Notes under the pieces: model-generated
Seen by the model: only the letters and a program-made list of their open reading frames with translations
The model's database searches: none
What the model was told of the DNA's origin: nothing
Position numbers and translations under genes: made by a program
Source of the DNA: an uncultured Eubacteriales bacterium
GTDB taxonomy: Bacteria > Bacillota > Clostridia > Lachnospirales > Lachnospiraceae
Assembly (NCBI GenBank): GCA_949292785.1
Contig: CASFBK010000014.1
Coordinates: 1 to 64,000 of the forward strand
Length of the DNA: 64,000 nt
Reading direction: 5' to 3'
In this document: in pieces, positions 17,998-27,769 of the stretch
Numbering within the stretch: the stretch's first letter is position 1
How the letters are laid out: each line of letters opens with the position of its first letter

Positions 17998-19677
17998 ATG
18001 CAGCTGACAGGAGCACAAATTGTAATTGAATGCTTGAAAGAGCAGGGTGTGGATACTGTCTTTGGTTATCCGGGAGGAGCCATCTTAAATGTATATGATG
18101 AGTTATACAAGCATAAAAATGAAATTAAGCATGTATTGACATCACATGAACAAGGTGCATCTCATGCGGCGGATGGGTATGCGCGTTCTACCGGAAAGGT
18201 GGGGGTATGTATTGCAACGTCCGGACCGGGAGCAACCAATCTGGTTACCGGAATTGCGACTGCATACATGGATTCTGTACCTATGGTGGCAATTACATGT
18301 AATGTCGGAGTTTCCCTGCTTGGAAAAGATAGTTTCCAGGAGATTGATATTGCAGGAGTAACTACCCCGATTACAAAGCATAATTTTATCGTAAAAGATG
18401 TTGCTAAGTTAGCAGAGACGATTCGCCGTGCCTTTCGGATTGCCCAAAAAGGAAGACCCGGTCCGGTGCTGGTGGATATTCCGAAGGATGTTACCGCAAA
18501 TAAGACGGAATTTGAGCCGATAAACATTCAGCCCGCAGAACGATTCAGTGAAGAGATTACGGAAGAAGCATTGCAGACAGCAGTGGATATGATACATAAG
18601 GCAAAGAAGCCGTATATATTTGTTGGCGGCGGCGCTGTTATTTCCGAAGCCAGTCCGGAACTGATGGAATTTGTAGAAAAGGTGCAGGCTCCGGTAACGG
18701 ACTCTCTGATGGGAAAGGGAGCCTTTGACGGAAACCACAGATTATATACGGGCATGCTTGGAATGCATGGGACCAAGGCATCTAACTATGGCGTAAGTGA
18801 ATGTGATTTGCTGATTGCCATTGGTGTCCGTTTCAGTGACCGTGTCATTGGAAATGCTAAGATGTTTGCAAAAAATGCCAAGATACTTCAGTTTGATATT
18901 GACCCGGTAGAGGTAAATAAGAACATCCTTACAGATGCTTATGTCATCGGAGATGTCAAAGAGATTCTAACAAGACTGAATGCAAGAATAGAGCAGCAGA
19001 ATCATGACCAGTGGATAGCAAAGATTTTAGAATATAAGGAAAAATATCCTTTGACTTATCATGAGGCAGGATTAAGCGGTCCTTATGTAATCGAAGAGAT
19101 TTATGAACAAACAAAGGGTGAAGCGATTATCGTAACCGAAGTAGGTCAGCATCAGATGTGGGCAGCACAGTTTTATAAATACAGTAAGCCACGTACTTTG
19201 ATTACTTCCGGAGGACTTGGAACCATGGGATATGGTCTGGGTGCTGCCATCGGTGCACAGATAGCCAATCCTAAGAAGCAGGTAGTCAATATTGCAGGAG
19301 ACGGATGCTTCCGTATGAATATGAATGAGATTGCTACCGCAGTGCGCCAGAATCTGCCTTTAATACAGGTAGTCATCAATAACCATGTACTGGGAATGGT
19401 GCGTCAGTGGCAGACGTTGTTCTATGAACAGCACTATTCTGAAACAGTGCTTAACGACAGTGTGGATTTTGTCAAGCTGGCAGAAGCCATGGGAGCCACC
19501 GGATATCGTGCCACCACACAGGAAGAATTTAAGGAAGCATTTAGCAAAGCGCTGGTAAGCAAAACACCGGTACTGATTGACTGTATCATTGACAGTGATG
19601 ACAAGGTATGGCCAATGGTAGCGCCGGGAGCGGCTATTAGTGAAGTATTTAGTGAAGAAGATATGCAAAAAAAATAA
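17998..19677 (+). CDS. ilvB: Acetolactate synthase, large (catalytic) subunit
   Basis: 559 residues. It makes acetolactate or acetohydroxybutyrate, the first common step to valine, leucine and isoleucine, using thiamine diphosphate. The TPP glutamate is in SHEQGASHAADGYARSTGKVG, and the TPP/metal motif runs from GDGCFRMNMNE to VVINN. A central FAD-type domain is also present. I chose the ATG at 17998 (MQLTGAQ) with GCGAGG upstream; the frame starting at 17962 has no such site. The regulatory small subunit (ilvN/ilvH) does not follow; serC does. The small subunit must be elsewhere or absent. Confidence 0.94.
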   Translation: MQLTGAQIVIECLKEQGVDTVFGYPGGAILNVYDELYKHKNEIKHVLTSHEQGASHAADGYARSTGKVGVCIATSGPGATNLVTGIATAYMDSVPMVAITCNVGVSLLGKDSFQEIDIAGVTTPITKHNFIVKDVAKLAETIRRAFRIAQKGRPGPVLVDIPKDVTANKTEFEPINIQPAERFSEEITEEALQTAVDMIHKAKKPYIFVGGGAVISEASPELMEFVEKVQAPVTDSLMGKGAFDGNHRLYTGMLGMHGTKASNYGVSECDLLIAIGVRFSDRVIGNAKMFAKNAKILQFDIDPVEVNKNILTDAYVIGDVKEILTRLNARIEQQNHDQWIAKILEYKEKYPLTYHEAGLSGPYVIEEIYEQTKGEAIIVTEVGQHQMWAAQFYKYSKPRTLITSGGLGTMGYGLGAAIGAQIANPKKQVVNIAGDGCFRMNMNEIATAVRQNLPLIQVVINNHVLGMVRQWQTLFYEQHYSETVLNDSVDFVKLAEAMGATGYRATTQEEFKEAFSKALVSKTPVLIDCIIDSDDKVWPMVAPGAAISEVFSEEDMQKK

Positions 19678-19710
19678 CATTTACATAAAGGTAAATTGAG
19701 GAGGAAAAAA

Positions 19711-20790
19711 ATGAGCAGAGTTTACAATTTTTCAGCAGGACCAGCGGTTTTACCGGAAGAGGTCTTAAAAGAAGCAGCAGATGAAATGCTGGATTACAAA
19801 GGAACAGGAATGTCCGTAATGGAAATGAGCCATCGTTCCAAAGCATATGACACCATTATCAAAGAGGCAGAAGCAGATTTGCGTGAGTTAATGAATATTC
19901 CGGACAATTATAAGGTAATGTTCTTACAGGGCGGTGCTTCTCAGCAATTCGCAATGATTCCTATGAATCTGATGAAGAATAAGAAAGCTGCCTACATTGT
20001 AACAGGACAGTGGGCAAAGAAAGCATATCAGGAAGCACAGATTTATGGAGAAGCAGTAAAGGTAGCATCCTCCGAGGATGAAACTTTCTCTTACATACCG
20101 GATTGTTCTGACTTGGATATTCCGGAAGATGCAGATTATGTTTATATCTGTGAAAACAATACCATCTACGGAACCAAGTTCAAGACCCTTCCAAATACCA
20201 AGGGACATATTTTAGTAGCAGACGTTTCTTCCTGTTTCTTATCTGAGCCGGTAGACGTAAGTAAATACGGCGTTATCTACGGTGGAGTTCAGAAGAATAT
20301 CGGACCTGCAGGTGTAGTTATCGTTATCATGAGAGAAGACCTGATTACAGAAGACACCCTCCCGGGAACACCGACCATGTTAAAATATAAAACACATGCA
20401 GACGCAGATTCTCTTTACAACACTCCGCCAGCTTATGGAATTTATATCTGTGGGAAAGTATTCAAATGGCTGAAGAAAATGGGCGGTCTGGAAGTAATGA
20501 AACAGCGCAACGAAGAAAAAGCAAAGATTCTTTATGATTTCTTAGACCAGAGCAAGATGTTCAAGGGAACCGTAAGAAAGGAAGACCGTTCTTTGATGAA
20601 TGTTCCTTTTGTTACCGGAGATAAGGACTTAGACGCTAAGTTCGTAAAAGAAGCAGAAGCAGCCGGATTTGTAAACTTAAAAGGACACAGAACCGTAGGC
20701 GGTATGCGTGCAAGTATTTACAATGCAATGCCAAAGGAAGGCGTAGAAAAGTTAGTTGAGTTTATGAAGAAATTTGAAGAGGAGAATTAG
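19711..20790 (+). CDS. serC: Phosphoserine aminotransferase
   Basis: 359 residues. A PLP enzyme that converts 3-phosphohydroxypyruvate and glutamate to phosphoserine. It starts with the typical RVYNFSAGPAVLPEEVL. The PLP-binding Lys is in YGGVQKNIGPAG, and there is GMRASIYNAMP near the C terminus. The ATG at 19711 has TGAGGAGG 6-7 bases upstream, so the 5-codon longer frame is not used. serA follows after a single base, so they are co-translated and form the first two steps of serine synthesis. serB is not here. Confidence 0.96.
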   Translation: MSRVYNFSAGPAVLPEEVLKEAADEMLDYKGTGMSVMEMSHRSKAYDTIIKEAEADLRELMNIPDNYKVMFLQGGASQQFAMIPMNLMKNKKAAYIVTGQWAKKAYQEAQIYGEAVKVASSEDETFSYIPDCSDLDIPEDADYVYICENNTIYGTKFKTLPNTKGHILVADVSSCFLSEPVDVSKYGVIYGGVQKNIGPAGVVIVIMREDLITEDTLPGTPTMLKYKTHADADSLYNTPPAYGIYICGKVFKWLKKMGGLEVMKQRNEEKAKILYDFLDQSKMFKGTVRKEDRSLMNVPFVTGDKDLDAKFVKEAEAAGFVNLKGHRTVGGMRASIYNAMPKEGVEKLVEFMKKFEEEN

Positions 20791-20791
20791 G

Positions 20792-21955
20792 ATGTATCAG
20801 TATCATTGTTTAAATCCAATCGCAAATGTAGGATTGGACTTGTTTGATGAAAATTATAAAAAAGTAGATGAAATGAAAGAGGCTCAGGCGGTTTTAGTAA
20901 GAAGCGCTGCAATGCATGATTTAGAACTGCCGGAAAATCTTTATGCCATTGCAAGAGCAGGTGCAGGCGTAAATAATATTCCTTTAGAGAAATGTGCAGA
21001 TGCCGGAATTGTTGTATTTAATACTCCGGGTGCGAATGCAAACGGCGTAAAAGAACTGGTATTTGCAGGTATGCTTCTTGCTTCCCGTGATATTACAGGC
21101 GGAATTAACTGGGTACTGGAAAATAAGGACAGCGAGACGGTAGGAAAAGATGCAGAAAAGGCAAAGAAAGCCTTTGCAGGAAATGAAATTGCAGGAAAGA
21201 AGCTGGGAGTAATCGGACTTGGTGCTATCGGTGTAAAAGTAGCAAATGCAGCTACCCATCTTGGCATGGAAGTATATGGTTATGACCCATTTATTTCTGT
21301 TAGTGCAGCATGGAGTCTTTCCCGTAATGTAAAACACATCAGTGCAGTAGAAGAAATTTATCGTGAATGTGATTATATTACCATTCATGTCCCACTGTTA
21401 GATGATACGAAAAAGATGTTAAACGAAGCAGCTTTCAATCAGATGAAGGACGGCGTCGTTATTCTGAACTTTGCAAGAGACCTTTTAGTAGACGAGGAAG
21501 CTATCTTAGCGGCAATCAAGGCAGGAAAAGTAAAGAAATATGTATCTGATTTCCCAAATCTGACCACAGCCGGACAGGAAGGATGTATTGTAATCCCACA
21601 CCTTGGAGCATCTACCGAAGAATCTGAGGATAACTGTGCAGTAATGGCAGTAGAAGAGGTAAGAGACTTCTTAGAAAACGGAAATATTCGTAACTCTGTC
21701 AACTTCCCGAACTGTGATATGGGTGTATGTGCCACAGCAGGAAGAGTCGCAGTGCTTCATAAAAACATCAAAGGTATGATTAGCAAATATACTGCGGTAA
21801 TGGAAAATAATAATATCAATATTTCCGACATGACCAATAAGAGCCGTGGAGATTATGCATATTCCTTAATCGATATTGATTCTCCTGTAACAGAAGCAGC
21901 GGTAGAACAGTTAAGAGGAATTGAAGGTGTATTAAAAGTAAGAGTAGTAAAATAA
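20792..21955 (+). CDS. serA: D-3-phosphoglycerate dehydrogenase with C-terminal ACT domain
   Basis: 387 residues. It oxidises 3-phosphoglycerate with NAD. The Rossmann motif is GLGAIGVKVANAATHLG at about 145-161, catalytic residues lie in the Arg region of LNFARD and in the His of IPHLGASTEESEDNCA, and the last about 70 residues are a small ACT domain (KGMISKYTAVMENNNINISDM), which often gives serine feedback. It is shorter than E. coli SerA (410 residues). The start at 20792 follows AGAGGAG within the end of serC. A terminator follows. Confidence 0.94.
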   Translation: MYQYHCLNPIANVGLDLFDENYKKVDEMKEAQAVLVRSAAMHDLELPENLYAIARAGAGVNNIPLEKCADAGIVVFNTPGANANGVKELVFAGMLLASRDITGGINWVLENKDSETVGKDAEKAKKAFAGNEIAGKKLGVIGLGAIGVKVANAATHLGMEVYGYDPFISVSAAWSLSRNVKHISAVEEIYRECDYITIHVPLLDDTKKMLNEAAFNQMKDGVVILNFARDLLVDEEAILAAIKAGKVKKYVSDFPNLTTAGQEGCIVIPHLGASTEESEDNCAVMAVEEVRDFLENGNIRNSVNFPNCDMGVCATAGRVAVLHKNIKGMISKYTAVMENNNINISDMTNKSRGDYAYSLIDIDSPVTEAAVEQLRGIEGVLKVRVVK

Positions 21956-21984
21956 TTCTGAAGGATACGGAATAAAAGTAATTA

Positions 21985-22035
21985 AAAAAGAGGCAGCTCT
22001 CGTTTTTCGGTGAAAGCGATGAGCTGCCTTTTTCT
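21985..22035. terminator. Terminator after serA, probably bidirectional
   Basis: GAGGCAGCTC pairs with GAGCTGCCTT, with an inner TCGTTTTT/GAAAGCGA stem. A-rich and T-rich flanks can serve serA and the convergent HD-domain gene. Confidence 0.8.
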
Positions 22036-22054
22036 AAAAGCTTTTTCTAAAAAG

Positions 22055-23320
22055 TTAATGATATTTGTGATTGTAATGGACAAGAATCAGATTCAAAGAG
22101 CGGTATTCGTTTACCATCTGCTTATAAGTATCTGACAGGGAAGCACAGGAAATTTGTGTTTCCTTAATAATTTCGTCATAGTGCGGTTCTAAAGAAGCAA
22201 GGAGCTTGTTATCCATAGAACAGATACGATATTTGTCCCACAAAAAAGCAAGCAGTGATTGGTGGTGCGCACCAATATCAGAATCCGTTGTCAATGTATT
22301 GCTGAACAGATAAGACAATGCGACTACTTCTGAAAGCGGCTCAGGGGAAAAGGGAATCGGTTTGTTTGTTGTCCAACTGTCTAAAATCAGGAAAGATTGT
22401 TCAATGGTTTGAAGAATCTGTTCATCTACATTTCCCTTTAAAATATTTTTTGTAATTTTCTGTGTAGAATTTTTGTAAATATCTTTTAAATAAGAATCGT
22501 AATCCTCCATATTCTGAATGCAGGAGGAAAGAGAAATCTTACCGATATTGTGAAGCAAAGCAGAAATTTCCGCTATCTTACAGGAAGCAGCATCAAAGGC
22601 AAGAACTTTTGAAAGATTGCGGCTTACCTGAACAGCATAACTGGTATGAAGTGCAGAGTATTCATTGCGGAAGTCTATTGCAAAAATAAGCAGGAGCAGA
22701 TAGTCGTGTATCTGTTCCTCTGTAAAGGTCAGAGTCTGCATATATTCTGCTAATTCCTCGTAATAACTACCGGTATGCAGTCCATCTAAAATATGATATT
22801 TCGTGTCTGTCCGCTGAAACCACTGAATATCTTCTTCAGTAAAAACAGAATTCTGATATCCTTGCAGAAATGGTTGCAAATGTCTTGAGTCGTTAAATTG
22901 GCAAAAAATATCAATACGGTCAGCAAGATATAAAATACGAGCCAGACTGCGATGATAATCATTAATGGGAACAGAGTAGTATTGAGCGTTGCAATGATGA
23001 TGATATAAAATAATATTGGCATATTCCTTTAAAGGCGAAAATGTCTGAAAAAGAAGATAACCAAACACTGTGTGTGCCATAGAATCATTCTGGTCAAAAG
23101 AAAGCATCGCATCGATTTCTGCCTCCTTATATGCTCCAATATCGTGAAGCAGTCCCAGCATAAAAATATTCTGTTTTTCCACAGGAGAAATTTCGGATTT
23201 ATCCTTGAACATCTGCATAAGTATGTAAGCCACGCGTTCCCCGTGACTATTTAAACGTGGCTCAATATGCCGAAAAGTATGACTGATAATGCCAGGGATA
23301 TTAATGATTGATTCCTTCAA
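22055..23320 (-). CDS. Tandem HD-domain (HD-GYP-like) protein
   Basis: About 421 residues. The first HD domain has a full set of metal ligands in order: His in NSHGERVAY, LLHDIG, His in MAHTVFG, YHHH, and Asp in LADRID. This is like HD-GYP c-di-GMP phosphodiesterases, but the GYP signature after the HH is missing (HHHCNAQYYSV). A second, degenerate HD domain follows, with LLHNIGKISL (HD changed to HN). The start is uncertain: ATG at 23335 has no ribosome site, whereas TTG at 23320 has GGGGGTGA at a good distance. A signalling hydrolase is likely; the substrate (c-di-GMP or another nucleotide) is not certain. Confidence 0.75.
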   Translation of the reverse strand: MKESIINIPGIISHTFRHIEPRLNSHGERVAYILMQMFKDKSEISPVEKQNIFMLGLLHDIGAYKEAEIDAMLSFDQNDSMAHTVFGYLLFQTFSPLKEYANIILYHHHCNAQYYSVPINDYHRSLARILYLADRIDIFCQFNDSRHLQPFLQGYQNSVFTEEDIQWFQRTDTKYHILDGLHTGSYYEELAEYMQTLTFTEEQIHDYLLLLIFAIDFRNEYSALHTSYAVQVSRNLSKVLAFDAASCKIAEISALLHNIGKISLSSCIQNMEDYDSYLKDIYKNSTQKITKNILKGNVDEQILQTIEQSFLILDSWTTNKPIPFSPEPLSEVVALSYLFSNTLTTDSDIGAHHQSLLAFLWDKYRICSMDNKLLASLEPHYDEIIKETQISCASLSDTYKQMVNEYRSLNLILVHYNHKYH

Positions 23321-23367
23321 TAGTGTCACCCCCATAAGTTTATCACGTAAAAAATAGATATATTAAT

Positions 23368-23396
23368 ATTATAGTGAATTTAAAACCGGGTGTCAA
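23368..23396 (-). promoter_or_regulatory. Promoter of the HD-domain gene
   Basis: On the minus strand a perfect TTGACA (23396-23391), 17 bases, and a perfect TATAAT (23373-23368). It is the closest to consensus in the window, so the gene should be strongly transcribed. Confidence 0.75.
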
Positions 23397-23473
23397 TGAA
23401 CATGGTTGCAGAGAAAATCAATCTGTGTTACCATATTGCTACGCAATACTACTCAAAAAGAAGGAGAAAAAGC

Positions 23474-24391
23474 ATGTTTGGTGTGATAAGCAAAATAGGC
23501 GTTGCATTGGCAGAAACAGGAAGTCAGGATATTGCCGATTTAAAAGAATTAGAAGAGATGGCGCAAAGTGGTGCGTTAAAGTCTTATTTAGAAAGTCTGG
23601 TGCCGGGGATGCTGGGATTTGCATTGCGGGTACTGATTGCTGTCATCATTTATTTTATTGGCGGCAAAATCATTAAGTGGCTGCGGAAAATATTGAGAAG
23701 GGCTCTGGAACGCTCTAATGTAGATAAAGGCGTATGTCAGTTTCTGGACTCCTGTGCCAAGATGCTGTTATATTTTATTTTAATTATGATTGTTGTAAAT
23801 CAGCTGGGGATTGAGACTACATCTGTAGTAGCAGTATTAGGCTCCGCCGGACTTACCATAGGACTTGCATTGCAGGGAAGTCTTGCCAATTTTGCAGGTG
23901 GTGTATTGATTTTATTATTCAAGCCCTTTAAAGTAGGAGACTATATCATAGAAGATACTCATAAGAATGAGGGAACTGTTTCTGAGATTATGATTTTTTA
24001 CACAAAGCTGATTACAGTGGATAATAAGGTGATTGTGATTCCAAACGGAACTCTTGCCAATGCCAGTCTTACCAATGTAACGAAGCAGGAAAAGCGTCGG
24101 TTGGATTTATATGTAGGAATCTCCTATGAAGCAGATATCAAAACAGCAAAAAAAGTGCTACAGGAGCTTTTGATGCAGGAGCCTGCACGTATCGCAGAGG
24201 AAGAAGTAACTGTTTTTGTAGATGCATTGGAGGACAGTAGTGTGAAGCTGGGCGGAAGAGTGTGGCTAAAGGCAGAAGAATACTGGCGGGCAAAGTGGCG
24301 TTTGACGGAAAGTATGAAAGAAAAACTAGAGGAAGCAGGAATTGAAATTCCATATAACCAGTTGACTATTTCAATGAAAGAGAAAAAATAG
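23474..24391 (+). CDS. mscS: MscS-family mechanosensitive channel
   Basis: 305 residues. Two to three N-terminal membrane helices are present, with the pore-lining MscS helix region [38 protein letters not shown], then the cytoplasmic beta and alpha/beta domains. It opens on membrane tension to protect against osmotic downshock. I chose the ATG at 23474 (MFGVIS) with AAGGAG 7 bases upstream; the frame beginning at 23390 adds 28 non-conserved residues. A TTGCAG/TACCAT promoter at 23406-23434 could drive it. Confidence 0.9.
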   Translation: MFGVISKIGVALAETGSQDIADLKELEEMAQSGALKSYLESLVPGMLGFALRVLIAVIIYFIGGKIIKWLRKILRRALERSNVDKGVCQFLDSCAKMLLYFILIMIVVNQLGIETTSVVAVLGSAGLTIGLALQGSLANFAGGVLILLFKPFKVGDYIIEDTHKNEGTVSEIMIFYTKLITVDNKVIVIPNGTLANASLTNVTKQEKRRLDLYVGISYEADIKTAKKVLQELLMQEPARIAEEEVTVFVDALEDSSVKLGGRVWLKAEEYWRAKWRLTESMKEKLEEAGIEIPYNQLTISMKEKK

Positions 24392-24413
24392 CACAAAAAG
24401 AACCTGGTTTTCA

Positions 24414-24442
24414 TTGACATCTATAGTAAAATATGCTAATCT
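24414..24442 (+). promoter_or_regulatory. Promoter of the cold-shock gene
   Basis: TTGACA (24414-24419), 17 bases, TAATCT (24437-24442). It leaves a leader of about 50 bases before the ATG at 24501. Confidence 0.6.
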
Positions 24443-24500
24443 TAAATACGTGGCAGATACAAACTGCATATATTTTTATGTATTTAGGAGGAAGTGTTTC

Positions 24501-24704
24501 ATGCAACAGGGAACGGTAAAATGGTTTAATGCAAAGAAGGGTTACGGATTTATTTCCGATGCAGAGGGGAATGATGTATTTGTACATTTTTCCGCATTGG
24601 TCATGGATGGATTCAAGGAATTAAAAGACGGGGAAGCAGTAGAATTTGAAGTTGTAGATGGGGACAAAGGACCACAGGCTTCTAATGTAAGACGCATAGC
24701 TTAA
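24501..24704 (+). CDS. Cold-shock protein (CspA family)
   Basis: 67 residues, one cold-shock domain with both RNA-binding motifs: RNP1-type KKGYGFIS and RNP2-type DVFVHFSAL. It acts as a single-stranded nucleic-acid binder and RNA chaperone. The ATG at 24501 has TAGGAGG upstream; the upstream part of the frame is the leader. Monocistronic, with its own promoter and terminator. Confidence 0.96.
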   Translation: MQQGTVKWFNAKKGYGFISDAEGNDVFVHFSALVMDGFKELKDGEAVEFEVVDGDKGPQASNVRRIA

Positions 24705-24736
24705 TTCATGAAATTATTCAAATAAAAAGACGAACC

Positions 24737-24764
24737 AGAGGTTGCTCTTAGGAGCAGCCTCTTT
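24737..24764 (+). terminator. Terminator after the cold-shock gene
   Basis: AGAGGTTGCTC and GAGCAGCCTCT form an 11-pair stem with one G-T pair, followed by TT. The promoter of the next gene starts inside its tail. Confidence 0.75.
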
Positions 24765-24790
24765 GCGTAAACGGAATATTGTGCTATAAT
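24763..24790 (+). promoter_or_regulatory. Promoter of the M16 peptidase gene
   Basis: TTGCGT (24763-24768), 16 bases, TATAAT (24785-24790), 44 bases before the ATG. Confidence 0.5.
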
Positions 24791-24834
24791 TGAAAAATAA
24801 ATGGAAATAATAATAGAAAAAAAGGACGAATACT

Positions 24835-27750
24835 ATGAATTTAGAAAACTGTAAAGCGTATGAATTACTTGAAACAACGAAGCTGGATGATATACAATCC
24901 ACAGGATATCTTTTACGACATAAGAAGAGCGGGGCGAAAATCAGCCTGATTTCCAATGAGGATGAAAATAAGGTGTTTTATATTGGATTCCGTACACCGT
25001 CTTTAGACAGTACCGGAGCTGCACATATTTTGGAACATTCCGTATTATGCGGTTCTAAGAAATATCCGGTAAAAGACCCATTCGTGGAACTGGTAAAGAG
25101 TTCCTTAAATACATTTTTAAATGCCATGACCTATCCGGATAAGACCATTTATCCGGTGGCGAGCTGTAATGAGAAAGATTTTCAAAATCTGATAGAAGTA
25201 TATATGGATGCTGTATTTCATCCTAATATTTCAGAGCATAAGGAGATTTTCTGTCAGGAAGGCTGGCACTATGAGATGGAGGATATTAATGCGCCGCTGA
25301 CCATTAACGGTGTGGTATATAACGAGATGAAGGGTGCCTTTTCCTCCCCGGAAGAAGTGCTGAGCAGGGAAATCTTAAGTACGCTATACCCGGATACCTC
25401 TTACTTCTACGAATCCGGCGGAGACCCGGAAGTGATACCCACACTTTCTTATGAGAAGTTCTTAGCCTTCCATCAGAAATACTATCATCCATGCAATTCC
25501 TATATTTATCTGTATGGAAACATGGATATGGAAGAAAAGTTAAACTGGATGGATCAGGAGTATCTGGGAAAATATGATGCTATCGAGATAGATTCCAAGG
25601 TAAAATGGCAGGAACCGTTTGAACAGGTAAAGGAAGTAAAAATACCTTATAATATCGCAAGCGGGGAAAGCTTAAAGGACAATACCTATCTTTCTTATAA
25701 CATCAGTACAGGAACGATTTTGGATAAAGAACTGTATGTGGCATTTGACATTTTGGATTATGCCTTGTTAAGTGCGCCCGGAGCACCATTGAAGCAGGCA
25801 CTTTTAGATGCCGGAATCGGTAAGGATATTATGGCATCCTTTGATAATTATACGCTCCAGCCAATGTTTTCTATTGTGGCAAAGAACAGCAATATAGAGA
25901 AAAAGGAAGAGTTCCTTTCCATTATCCGCAGCGTGTTAGAAGAGCAGGTGAAGAATGGAATCAACAAAAAATCTCTTCTTGCAGGAATCAATAGCTTTGA
26001 ATTCAAATATAGAGAAGCAGATTTTGGACAGTTTCCCAAGGGACTTTTGATGGGAATTAAGTGTCTGGACAGTTGGATTTATGATGAAACACAGCCATTC
26101 CTGCATCTGGAAGCATTAGAAGTTGTTGAGTTCTTAAAGAAACAGGTAGAGACAGATTATTTTGAACAACTGGTACAGAAATATTTATTAGATAATACCC
26201 ATGCGGCAGTCGTAATCGTAGAGCCGCAGTATGGACTGAATGCCAAAAAGGAAGAAAAACTGGCGGAAGAATTAGAGACTTATAAAAATTCCTTAAGTGA
26301 AGCAGAGAAGCAGGAGATTGTGGATTTTACGCATCATTTAAAGAAATATCAGGAGGAGCCGTCTGCACCGGAAGACCTGGATAAGATTCCGACACTGACA
26401 AGAGAAGATATTAAAAAGGACGCAGAAAAGCTTTATATCCGTGAAAAGTATCTGGATGACACATTGATGCTTTGTCATGATGTAGACACCAACGGAATTG
26501 CATATTTCAGCCTGATATTCGACGTGACGGATATACCGACACATCTGATTCCTTATATGGGATTAATGAAGGCAGTATTGGGCTACGTGGATACAGAGCA
26601 TTACACCTTCCCGGAGCTTGCCAATGAAATCAACCTTCATACCGGCGGAATCTTTTCTAACATTGGTTCCTATGCCCATGTAGAAAAAAATACCGTCAGC
26701 CTGAAATATGAAATCAAAGCAAAGACACTATATAAGGCAATTCCAAAGACCTTAGAAATTATTCGTGAGATTCTTACCAGCAGCAATTATTTCAAACAGG
26801 AGCGTTTGTATGAGATTCTGGCACAGCTGAAATCAAGATTACAGATGAGCATGAGCGGCGCCGGACATTCCATTTCCGCCATGCGTGCCATGTCTTATTT
26901 CTCTGTCAGTGGAAAATATTCAGATATGACAGAAGGAATTGAGTTCTATCAGTTAATCAAAGAACTAGAAGAGCACTTTGAGGAAAAGAAAGACCAGTTG
27001 AGCAAGACCTTAGAAGAGCTTGCCGGCTATATCTTCCGCAAGGATAATCTTATGATAAGTGCAGGAGCACAGCCGGAGGGACTAGAAGCGCTGGAAAAAG
27101 AAATTCCAAAGGTAAAACAGATTTTAAAGGATGCACCAAAGGAAAGAAAGCCGGAAGGCTTAACACTAGAAAAGAAAAACGAAGGATTTTTGGATGCTTC
27201 CCAGGTACAGTATGTGTCAAGAGCCGGAAACTTCAAAAAAGCCGGATACGAATACACCGGAGCACTCCGTATCTTAAAAGTGCTTTTAAGCTATGACTAT
27301 CTCTGGATTAATATCCGTGTAAAGGGCGGCGCCTACGGCTGTATGAGTGGATTTACCAGAAGAGGAGATGCATATTTTTCCTCTTACCGCGACCCGAACC
27401 TTTCTAAGACCAATGAGATATATGAAGGAATTCCGGAATATTTAAAGACCTTTACCGTAGAAGAAAAGGAAATGACAAAGTATATTATCGGAACCTTTAG
27501 TGATGTAGATGCGCCATTGACGCCGGCTGGCAAGACAGGAAGAAGTGCAACGGCATATCTGACCGGAGTGACCTATGAGATGATTCAGAAAGAGAGACAG
27601 GAAATCCTGAATGCTACACAGCAGGATATCCGCGCACTTTCCGGTATCGTGGAAGCAATTTTAAAGGAAGAAGCGCTCTGTGTCATTGGAAATGAAGAGA
27701 AGCTCAAGGAAGAACAGGGATTATTTAAAGAACTGAAAAATCTGTATTAA
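24835..27750 (+). CDS. M16C-family (presequence-protease-like) zinc metallopeptidase
   Basis: 971 residues. The inverted zinc motif HILEH is at about residues 65-69, followed by SVLCGSKKYPVKDPF. The distal Glu ligand lies in the GVVYNEMKGAFSSPEE region, and there is an RKDNLMISAGAQPEG-like linker and a C-terminal non-catalytic half with GGAYGCMSGFTRRGDAYFSSY. The architecture matches the single-chain M16C proteases (PreP, falcilysin), which close around and degrade small peptides. No signal peptide is visible, so it is cytosolic. It sits upstream of era with 19 bases between, so it may be co-transcribed. Confidence 0.92.
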   Translation: MNLENCKAYELLETTKLDDIQSTGYLLRHKKSGAKISLISNEDENKVFYIGFRTPSLDSTGAAHILEHSVLCGSKKYPVKDPFVELVKSSLNTFLNAMTYPDKTIYPVASCNEKDFQNLIEVYMDAVFHPNISEHKEIFCQEGWHYEMEDINAPLTINGVVYNEMKGAFSSPEEVLSREILSTLYPDTSYFYESGGDPEVIPTLSYEKFLAFHQKYYHPCNSYIYLYGNMDMEEKLNWMDQEYLGKYDAIEIDSKVKWQEPFEQVKEVKIPYNIASGESLKDNTYLSYNISTGTILDKELYVAFDILDYALLSAPGAPLKQALLDAGIGKDIMASFDNYTLQPMFSIVAKNSNIEKKEEFLSIIRSVLEEQVKNGINKKSLLAGINSFEFKYREADFGQFPKGLLMGIKCLDSWIYDETQPFLHLEALEVVEFLKKQVETDYFEQLVQKYLLDNTHAAVVIVEPQYGLNAKKEEKLAEELETYKNSLSEAEKQEIVDFTHHLKKYQEEPSAPEDLDKIPTLTREDIKKDAEKLYIREKYLDDTLMLCHDVDTNGIAYFSLIFDVTDIPTHLIPYMGLMKAVLGYVDTEHYTFPELANEINLHTGGIFSNIGSYAHVEKNTVSLKYEIKAKTLYKAIPKTLEIIREILTSSNYFKQERLYEILAQLKSRLQMSMSGAGHSISAMRAMSYFSVSGKYSDMTEGIEFYQLIKELEEHFEEKKDQLSKTLEELAGYIFRKDNLMISAGAQPEGLEALEKEIPKVKQILKDAPKERKPEGLTLEKKNEGFLDASQVQYVSRAGNFKKAGYEYTGALRILKVLLSYDYLWINIRVKGGAYGCMSGFTRRGDAYFSSYRDPNLSKTNEIYEGIPEYLKTFTVEEKEMTKYIIGTFSDVDAPLTPAGKTGRSATAYLTGVTYEMIQKERQEILNATQQDIRALSGIVEAILKEEALCVIGNEEKLKEEQGLFKELKNLY

Positions 27751-27769
27751 TCATTTATGGGAGAAAAGT

